A stretch of 64,000 nucleotides of DNA, taken from assembly GCF_009469615.1 (NCBI RefSeq), contig NZ_SSXX01000006.1, positions 124,001 to 188,000 of the forward strand, in the 5' to 3' direction. Each line of letters opens with the position of its first letter. The stretch's first letter is position 1. Positions 59,347 through 64,000 of this stretch are shown here, in pieces. Source of the stretch: Dechloromonas sp. H13. Lineage in GTDB: Bacteria > Pseudomonadota > Gammaproteobacteria > Burkholderiales > Rhodocyclaceae. The notes under the pieces are model-generated. The model was not told the origin of the DNA, ran no database searches, and was given only the letters and a program-made list of their open reading frames with translations. Position numbers and translations under genes: made by a program.

Positions 59347-59481
59347 ATCAATCCGAACGCCCTATGCCTGCCCCTACCTAAATGACTAGACCGAACTCCG
59401 CCTTGCGAATGGCTCCGGCCTACACAGAAAGTCTCGAAGGGTCGTTTTTCGGGTCCACACTCGGCTTGGCGAAGCCAAGCC

Positions 59482-59577
59482 CTAGGCATGCGAGAGATAG
59501 CCGTTGGTGGCGAGCGCCAGTCCGGGCGCGAGGACGGCGGGCAGAACGGCGGCGTGAATGAGTTGGCGAATGCGCAT
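59482..59577 (-). pseudogene. Truncated FadL/OmpP1-like gene (31 codons left)
   Basis: A ribosome site (GGAG) and ATG 59577 begin a signal peptide, RIRQLIHAAVLPAVLAPGLA, then LATNGYLSHA and a TAG stop. ATNGYxSH is the mature start of OmpP1/FadL-type porins, so this looks like the 5' end of such a gene whose body was lost. The 8-bp hairpin GGCTTGGC-GAA-GCCAAGCC follows at 59463-59481. Confidence 0.5.
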
Positions 59578-59886
59578 TGGGGAACTCCGGATGTTTCCTG
59601 TCGTTTGAATGGAGGCGCCAGCCTAAGCAGGCGGTTGCGCAAACCCAACGACGCGCTTCTTCGATGCTTATTCCCCAGGCGTTGAGCACCATTTGCCGCG
59701 GTCGACATATGGAAATAGCCAAAAATTCTTTGTCGACCGCAACAGGCCGTCGCACAATGGCCCGACACCGCCGGATTTAATCGATAACTTGCCAGGGCGG
59801 ACGACAAATACTGGCTAAAGTGTCGCTCGCTCCACATCCCCGGGAGCCGGCCTCGCCGGACTCAACGGGGAGCAAGGAGCTAGAAC
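59578..59886. other. Intergenic with two inverted GTCGAC-type motifs
   Basis: 309 nt without a supportable gene. GCGGTCGAC (59697-59705) and GTCGACCGCAAC (59732-59743) face each other around an AT-rich centre. The ribosome site of the next gene (AAGGAG) lies at the right end. Confidence 0.5.
59732..59743 (+). repeat. GTCGACCGCAAC dispersed motif (copy in gap)
   Basis: Exact 12-mer preceded by AAAAATTCTTT and followed by AGGC, the same right flank as the copy at 54415. Confidence 0.45.
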
Positions 59887-60069
59887 ATGGTTCTCACCCT
59901 CGAACTGCCGATCCGGCACATTTCCCCCGACCCACTTTCCGCCTACGAAACCCGCTTCGGCGCCCTGCCGAGCTGGCTCGACGAGATCGACGCCGGCGAA
60001 GCGCGGGCCTTGGCGCGCCTGGCGCTGCGCCGCGGCGCCCCGCTCTGCCCCGCCGATCATCTGTCCTGA
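59887..60069 (+). CDS. Small protein of unknown function upstream of DsrE-like gene
   Basis: 60 residues, ATG preceded by AAGGAG. It contains a Tyr-Glu-Thr-Arg-Phe-Gly stretch followed by PSWLDEIDAGEARALARLAL, probably helical, and a single cysteine near the end. No family was recognised. It ends in TGA directly followed, in the same frame, by the ATG of the next gene, so the two may once have been one reading frame or are translationally coupled. Confidence 0.55.
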   Translation: MVLTLELPIRHISPDPLSAYETRFGALPSWLDEIDAGEARALARLALRRGAPLCPADHLS

Positions 60070-60408
60070 ATGAATCAGCCCGTGACGCAGGCCAGCGCGC
60101 TGCTCAGCTGGCCGACGCTGCGCTTGCTGAAGACGACCGGCACGGCTACCCGCATCCACGTCGTCAGCCAAGGGCGCGGCATAGATTTCCTGCTCAAGGA
60201 TGCCTGCGAGGCGAATGGCGAGCCCTATGCCGGCAAGGTCAAGCCGCTCGCCGCGCAGGGCGTGCAGTTCGAGATCTGCCGCAATACGCTGAAGGGTCGC
60301 AACCTGGGCGACGGCGCGGTGGATGCCAATGCCACCGTCGTGCCTGCCGGCGTGGCCGAAATCGCCCGCCTGCAGATCGAGGAAAAGGCCGCCTACCTCA
60401 AGCCCTGA
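60070..60408 (+). CDS. DsrE-family protein
   Basis: 112 residues. RIHVVSQGRGIDFLLKDA, VQFEICRNTLKGRNL and VVPAGVAEIARLQIEEKAAYLKP match the DsrE/DsrF-like fold (the GPGI-like loop, the Cys-x-N-T segment and the VPAGVVEL ending). The N-terminal strand is shorter than usual. Such proteins carry or sense sulfur via the conserved cysteine. Its ATG abuts the upstream TGA. Confidence 0.75.
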   Translation: MNQPVTQASALLSWPTLRLLKTTGTATRIHVVSQGRGIDFLLKDACEANGEPYAGKVKPLAAQGVQFEICRNTLKGRNLGDGAVDANATVVPAGVAEIARLQIEEKAAYLKP

Positions 60409-60430
60409 GGTTTTGCGGCGGACGGAGGGT

Positions 60431-60784
60431 CTAGCTCGGGCGCTTCTGGCCCTGCATCAGCCACGAGAAAAGCCAACTGGCCAGGCTATAGACGATGGAA
60501 CCGAACAGGGCGGCGAAGAAGCCATCGACCCGGAAGCCGCTCAGGATGTCGCTGGCGAACCAGAACAACAGCGCATTGATGACGAACAGGAACAGCCCCA
60601 GCGTCAGCAAGGTGACCGGCAAGGTGAGCAGGATGAAGATCGGGCGGATCACCGTATTGACCAGCCCGAGGATCACCACGGCGATCAGGGCGGAATACAG
60701 GGTGTCGATGTGCACCCCGGGAACGATGTAAGGCACCAGAAGGAGCGCGACCGCGTTCAACAGCCAGACCAGGAACAGCTTCAT
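60431..60784 (-). CDS. Phage-holin-family / DUF (PF04020-like) membrane protein
   Basis: 117 residues with four membrane segments. VNTVIRPIFILLTLPVTLLT and the following FLFVINALLFWFASDIL are the signature of the chromosomal 'phage holin family 4' proteins, which are common in bacteria and not linked to lysis. A TATAAT lies on the minus strand at 60834-60829, 45 nt before the start. Function unknown. Confidence 0.88.
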   Translation of the reverse strand: MKLFLVWLLNAVALLLVPYIVPGVHIDTLYSALIAVVILGLVNTVIRPIFILLTLPVTLLTLGLFLFVINALLFWFASDILSGFRVDGFFAALFGSIVYSLASWLFSWLMQGQKRPS

Positions 60785-60947
60785 GAGGGTTATGCCTTCG
60801 TGATTGGACGATGCCGCGATTATAGTGGCGAGCCCGTGCGTCGTCGCCCTGTCCCGGCAGCCATCGACCAGAAAAAACAGCCACGCGAGGTGGTGGCCAA
60901 AAACGCAAGAGCGCTGGAGAGAGACGGCGCCAAGAACCTGACGGCTA

Positions 60948-61230
60948 TTGACGCGTCACAACGTTAACATCGCCACTAGGGAACCAGAACGACATTGTGT
61001 TGATATGCATATGCGTGCCAGTGCCGGCACGAATTGTTGCCTGGGGGTGCTAAGGGGAGTTGATGCACGGCTTGATGTGACGGCGCATTGCTCGGTGGCA
61101 CAGATCGAGGAGTTGCTGGACGCCCTGGAACGGATTACCGATGAGCGTAGCCGGACGAATCGAAGCTTGGAGACGATCCGCCGGGAACAAGTTGGGAAGT
61201 CGAGTCCCCAATTTTTCCCCACAGAAAGCA
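60948..61230 (+). pseudogene. Possible integrase C-terminal remnant beside tRNA-Arg
   Basis: A plus-strand frame runs into the tRNA terminator with AHCSVAQIEELLDALERITDE and RSLETIRRE, resembling the C-terminal tail of tyrosine recombinases (AHLSxxxLxxAxxxI). No ribosome site or catalytic R-H-R-Y residues remain. The location next to a tRNA 3' end is where such remnants are expected. The call is tentative. Confidence 0.3.
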
Positions 61231-61255
61231 AAAAGGCCAATCCGAAGATTGACCT
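61229..61255 (-). terminator. Terminator of tRNA-Arg
   Basis: AGGTCAATC-TTCG-GATTGGCCT (minus strand) with a UUCG loop is followed by five T. An identical-type hairpin stands at 55380-55405 without a tRNA. Confidence 0.9.
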
Positions 61256-61271
61256 AAGTGCATGTTCTGAA

Positions 61272-61348
61272 TGGCGCGCCCGGAGCGATTCGAACGCCCG
61301 ACCCTCTGGTTCGTAGCCAGATACTCTATCCAACTGAGCTACGGGCGC
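61272..61348 (-). tRNA. tRNA-Arg (anticodon ACG)
   Basis: 77 nt including an encoded CCA. All arms fold: acceptor GCGCCCG/CGGGCGC, D-arm GCTC...GAGT, anticodon stem TCTGG/CCAGA with loop CTACGAA (anticodon ACG), T-arm GGGCG-TTCGAAT-CGCTC. It decodes CGU and, through inosine, CGC and CGA. It has its own promoter and terminator. Confidence 0.97.
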
Positions 61349-61364
61349 GCTGTCAGAGCCGCGC

Positions 61365-61392
61365 ATTATACGGATGAACGCGTAGAATGCAA
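61365..61392 (-). promoter_or_regulatory. Promoter of tRNA-Arg
   Basis: On the minus strand TTGCAT (61392-61387), 16 nt, then TATAAT (61370-61365), about 16 nt before the mature tRNA 5' end. Confidence 0.75.
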
Positions 61393-61414
61393 GCCCTTCC
61401 ACAGAAACTGGATC

Positions 61415-61681
61415 ATGAGCACGATTTCCGTTCACATGCCGAAATACCCGGAGTGCTGGCAAAGCTGCGGATCGTGCGCCAGCGGCAACGTTTTCATCCT
61501 CGAATTGCTGGTGAAGGTCGGCGACGTGATCGAGCGTGACGACAACCTGCTGACGCTGGAAACCGGCAAGGTGGCGCTGGATATTCCCTCGCCCCAAGCC
61601 GGCCGCGTGCTTGCGATTCATGTCACAGAGGGCGATACAGTTGATGAGGGAGCGCTCCTGGTAACCCTGGAATCAACTTGA
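61415..61681 (+). CDS. Stand-alone biotinyl/lipoyl-domain protein
   Basis: 88 residues. VKVGDVIERDDNLLTLETGKVALDIPSPQAG is the lipoyl/biotinyl attachment hairpin, with the modified lysine in ETGKV, and AGRVLAIHVTEGDTV the second half (quoted pieces: LLTLETGKVALDIPSPQAG). Three cysteines stand near the N-terminus (CWQSCGSC), which is unusual for such a domain. No dehydrogenase or carboxylase gene is adjacent. It may be a free carrier protein; its partner is unknown. Confidence 0.82.
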   Translation: MSTISVHMPKYPECWQSCGSCASGNVFILELLVKVGDVIERDDNLLTLETGKVALDIPSPQAGRVLAIHVTEGDTVDEGALLVTLEST

Positions 61682-61733
61682 CCAGACCCTGCCAGAGCCA
61701 GACCCTGCCAGAGGCCCGGCTCGCCCCCTGCGA

Positions 61734-62066
61734 CTACTTTGGGGCGTCGACCACCATGCCACTGCGGATCTCCCGGACACCCTTGACGCTGCTGGCCAGA
61801 TCCAGCGCGCGGCGCAGCGCGTTTTCGTCGGGCACCGTGCCGCCGATCGTCACCACGCCGGCCCTGGTGTTCACCCTGAACTGTCCGCCGGCCAAGCCGA
61901 TGTCGGTACGCAACAAGGTTTCGATCCTTTCATTCAGCGTGGCATCGGGTGCTTCGACAGTCGCCGCCATCCCCTGCGGATTGTCAATGGCGAACGCGGT
62001 CAGTCCAATACCGCCGGAAAGGCTGACGGCAAACAGGGCAATTGCCGCGGAATAGCGCTTGGACAT
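61734..62066 (-). CDS. Periplasmic BON-domain protein
   Basis: 110 residues with a Sec signal ending AFA-IDNP. The BON domain spans residues ~40-105: ERIETLLRTDIGL, NTRAGVVTIGGTVPDENAL and ASSVKGVREIRSGMVV. BON proteins bind membranes and are often envelope-stress proteins (OsmY-like). A sigma-54 promoter-like element lies upstream and the neighbouring gene encodes a sigma-54 activator, so it is a candidate target of that regulator. Confidence 0.87.
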   Translation of the reverse strand: MSKRYSAAIALFAVSLSGGIGLTAFAIDNPQGMAATVEAPDATLNERIETLLRTDIGLAGGQFRVNTRAGVVTIGGTVPDENALRRALDLASSVKGVREIRSGMVVDAPK

Positions 62067-62103
62067 ATGTACTCCTTTTCGTGTTGGACACGCGGAGGAC
62101 TAC

Positions 62104-62118
62104 GCGAGGTCCATGCCA
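62104..62118 (-). promoter_or_regulatory. Sigma-54 promoter-like element upstream of BON gene
   Basis: Minus strand TGGCATG-GACC-TCGC matches TGGCACG-N4-TTGC with two mismatches, keeping the GG and GC doublets exactly 12 nt apart. It would start transcription near 62092, 26 nt before the BON ATG. Confidence 0.5.
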
Positions 62119-62181
62119 GAAACATTTTTCCTATACAAATCAGTGACTTTTTGAATTTCGCCGGGCCGCTGGCGGCAGTTG

Positions 62182-62199
62182 CGTCGCCCGTCGACGACA
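62182..62199 (-). promoter_or_regulatory. Possible GlrR upstream activator site
   Basis: Minus strand TGTC-N10-GACG, one mismatch to the TGTC-N10-GACA sites bound by enterobacterial GlrR, about 64 bp upstream of the sigma-54 element. A single site of this length is weak evidence alone. Confidence 0.3.
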
Positions 62200-62253
62200 T
62201 GATTGCCGGCCCATCGCCGGAAAGCCGGATTTCACAGGCCCGGCGGGCTGTCG

Positions 62254-63660
62254 CTAATCGGCGGCAGGTTCGCCATCACCGCGGAACATGGCCGGCGTCA
62301 GATCGTGTTTCTGCAGCAGCCGATAGAACTCGGTACGGTTGCGGTCGGCGATGCGGGCGGCGTCGGCGACGTTGCCTTCGGTCAGCTTGAGCAGTTGCAC
62401 CAGGTAATTGCGCTCGAAACGCTGCTTCGCCTCGGTATAGCTCAAGGCTTCCATCGCCGGAACGCGCAGGGCGCGCTGGACGAGGGTCAGCGGGATCAGC
62501 GGCGTCGAGGTCAGGGCGCAGCTCTGCTCGACGACGTTGTAGAGCTGGCGCACGTTGCCCGGCCAGGCCGCCGTCGCCAGCGCTTCCAGGGCATCCGGCG
62601 CGAAGCCGCTGATCGGCTTGCCGTACTTGCCTGCCACTTGCTGGACGAAGTGGGCGGCGAGCGGCGGGATGTCCTCGCGTCGCTCTTCCAGGCGCGGCAG
62701 CGTGAGCGACACGACATCCAGGCGATAGTAGAGGTCTTCCCGGAACTGCCCTTGCGCCATCGCGGCGTCGAGGTCGCGATGGGTGGCCGAGAGCAGACGG
62801 ACGTCGACCGCCTCGGAACGCGTCGCGCCAACCGGGCGCACCATGCGTTCCTGTAGCACGCGCAGCAGTTTGACCTGCAGCGCCAGCGGCATGTCGCCGA
62901 TTTCGTCGAGGAACAGCGTGCCGCCATTGGCCGCCTGGAAGAGCCCGGCCCGCGTATTGCCGGCACCGGTGAAAGCGCCCTTGACGTGGCCGAACAGCTC
63001 GGATTCGAGCAATTGTTCGGGAATGGCGCCGCAGTTGATCGCCACGAACGGCCCTTTGGCACGCGGACTGGCGCGGTGGATGGCGCGCGCCAGGACTTCC
63101 TTGCCGGTGCCGCTTTCGCCGCGGATCAGCACGCTGGCATCGGAAGCCGCCACCATGCGCGCCTCGGCCAACAGCTCGGCCATCCGGGAACTGCGGAAGA
63201 CCATGCCGGCCAGCCACTCGTCGGACTGCCCGCCGGTCGCCAGCGGATCGACGAAGTCCTCCCCTCCCCCCGGCGCCGAGAGTTGCAGCGCCTGGTCGAT
63301 TTTTTCCAGCAGCACCTGGCTGTCGAAAGGCTTGGTCAGGTAGCCGAAAACACCCCGCGAAGTGGCGTCGACCGCATCCGGTATGGTGCCGTGCGCCGTC
63401 AGCAGGATCACCGGCAAGGTGGGCCGGGTGCTGCGGATTTCCTCGAACAGCGCCAGGCCGTCGCGCCCCGGCAGGCGGACGTCGCTCACCACGGCGCGCG
63501 GTGGGTCGACGGCGATGCGGGCCAGCGCCTCTTCGGCGGAAACCACGGCCGTCACCCGAAAGCCGCGGGCCCGCAGGCGCATCGAGAGCAGCCGCAGGAT
63601 GTCCTCGTCGTCGTCGACGACCAGGATGTGGGCGCCGTGGGCGCCGCTCGCCGGATTCAC
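62254..63660 (-). CDS. glrR: Sigma-54-dependent response regulator, GlrR/QseF type
   Basis: 468 residues. Receiver domain with Asp60 in VVSDVRLPGRDG and the Lys in LTKPFD; AAA+ domain with Walker A GESGTGKE, the sigma-54-contact GAFTGA loop and Walker B GGTLFLDEIGD; C-terminal Fis-type HTH (GNVADAARIADRNRTEFYRLLQ in part). Domain order and the HTH match GlrR. It overlaps the upstream gene by ATGA. In enterobacteria GlrK-QseG-GlrR controls envelope-stress and small-RNA genes. Confidence 0.9.
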   Translation of the reverse strand: MNPASGAHGAHILVVDDDEDILRLLSMRLRARGFRVTAVVSAEEALARIAVDPPRAVVSDVRLPGRDGLALFEEIRSTRPTLPVILLTAHGTIPDAVDATSRGVFGYLTKPFDSQVLLEKIDQALQLSAPGGGEDFVDPLATGGQSDEWLAGMVFRSSRMAELLAEARMVAASDASVLIRGESGTGKEVLARAIHRASPRAKGPFVAINCGAIPEQLLESELFGHVKGAFTGAGNTRAGLFQAANGGTLFLDEIGDMPLALQVKLLRVLQERMVRPVGATRSEAVDVRLLSATHRDLDAAMAQGQFREDLYYRLDVVSLTLPRLEERREDIPPLAAHFVQQVAGKYGKPISGFAPDALEALATAAWPGNVRQLYNVVEQSCALTSTPLIPLTLVQRALRVPAMEALSYTEAKQRFERNYLVQLLKLTEGNVADAARIADRNRTEFYRLLQKHDLTPAMFRGDGEPAAD

Positions 63661-64000
63661 CGCACGCTCCCGCCCGGGCGCGTCGCCCGCGGGCGTTGTG
63701 GCAAGGTGCGCTCGATGTCCGCGAGACCGTCGATCTTTTCCTGCAACTCGGCGGCCTTGCGCTGACTCTCCTTCAGTTGCTGCCCCTGTTTGTCCAGCTG
63801 CACCTCGAGCTTCTGGCGCTCGCTGAAATTGTCGTTCAGCAACCGGGCCAGGGGCTGCAGGCTGACGGCGGCCGGTTCGTTCGATTTCAGTAAGCCTTCC
63901 AGCAGGCCCGATGCCTTGGCGAGATCCTGCTGGCCACGCGGATGGCCGAGCACCATCGCGGTCCGCACCTGCGTGTAGGGCGTCGACGGCAGAGCGGCGA
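63657..64000 (-). CDS. Coiled-coil envelope protein upstream of glrR (5' partial)
   Basis: The frame is open to the right edge; 113 C-terminal residues are visible. PSTPYTQVRTAMVLGHPRG, then SGLLEGLLKSNEPAAVSLQPLA, leads into a long coiled coil (SERQKLEVQLDKQGQQLKES...KAAELQEKIDGL in pieces). The position between a presumed sensor kinase and glrR is that of QseG, an outer membrane lipoprotein that modulates the kinase. The N-terminus with any lipobox is outside the window. Confidence 0.65.
   Translation of the reverse strand, partial: AALPSTPYTQVRTAMVLGHPRGQQDLAKASGLLEGLLKSNEPAAVSLQPLARLLNDNFSERQKLEVQLDKQGQQLKESQRKAAELQEKIDGLADIERTLPQRPRATRPGGSVR

Noticed and set aside
60067-60069. UGA as a selenocysteine codon
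   Set aside because: Directly followed by ATG, and no selenoprotein motif or obvious SECIS hairpin was seen; coupling or mutation is simpler.
60431-60784. Holin-like gene as evidence of a prophage
   Set aside because: This four-segment family is widespread on chromosomes and no phage genes are near.
1-64000. CRISPR arrays, rRNA genes, intact insertion sequences or prophage
   Set aside because: No regularly spaced direct repeats, no rRNA sequence and no transposase were seen; the only integrase-like signal is a decayed tail.

Overview
The window is GC-rich chromosomal DNA from a denitrifying betaproteobacterium. It most resembles Rhodocyclales of the Dechloromonas/Azonexus kind. The evidence is a Sec-exported (clade II) nitrous oxide reductase cluster of nosZ-cytochrome-cytochrome-nosB-nosD-nosG-nosH, together with PHA and wax-ester storage genes, Fnr/Dnr, NsrR and RegBA-type redox regulation, and many c-type cytochromes. 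Placement is inferred from gene content and was not checked by a database search.

Layout. 1-3956: end of a coniferyl-aldehyde-dehydrogenase-like gene, a Tat protein, a GMC oxidoreductase and a lipase in one tightly coupled operon. 3969-6427 (minus): peroxiredoxin and a two-domain SDR / acyl-CoA-reductase-like enzyme. 6578-12016: storage-lipid region with phasin, patatin-like lipase, TetR regulator, TPR protein, wax ester synthase/DGAT, acyl-CoA-binding protein and a PHA-granule-region protein. 12135-16326: methyltransferase, cytochrome c4-like protein, a RegB/RegA-type two-component pair and a small orphan. 16514-18066 (minus): copper delivery (PCuAC, SCO1) and a membrane protein, divergent from nosZ. 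18261-33439: the nos cluster. It is interrupted between nosH and nosF by a 4.7-kb block holding a cytochrome c, a copper P-type ATPase, a secreted helical protein, a 61-aa orphan and a cupin, and then resumes with nosF-nosL-nosY-thioredoxin. 33446-35423: HTH protein, secreted cupin, cytochrome c. 35512-54307 (minus): a large fatty-acid beta-oxidation region containing two multifunctional hydratase/dehydrogenases, two thiolases, two acyl-CoA dehydrogenases, an acyl-CoA ligase, FadL, DegV and a TetR regulator. 54431-55323: folate genes (folA, folB-like). 55561-59267: DUF3079 protein, PAS protein, NsrR, CcoG-like ferredoxin, a paralogue of the 61-aa orphan, and a Crp/Fnr-Dnr regulator. 59482-61348: remnants (truncated FadL-like gene, possible integrase tail), DsrE-like and holin-like genes, tRNA-Arg(ACG). 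61415-64000: lipoyl-domain protein, BON protein, and a GlrR-type sigma-54 activator with a partial upstream gene.

How it fits together. NosZ reduces N2O in the periplasm. NosG/NosH and the cytochromes are candidate electron donors. NosD/F/Y, NosL, PCuAC, SCO and the copper ATPase handle copper. Imperfect Fnr/Dnr-type boxes lie at the geometry expected for class II activation in front of nosZ, the secreted helical protein, nosF and the cytochrome c4-like gene. A perfect TTGAT-N4-ATCAA box lies upstream of the Fnr/Dnr gene itself. Independently, three CAAAC-N4-GTTTG operators, each one base from a -10 hexamer, sit in front of the TetR/fadE operon, fadL and the second fadB operon, and define a local fatty-acid regulon. 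Promoters, operators and starts were read by eye and are predictions.
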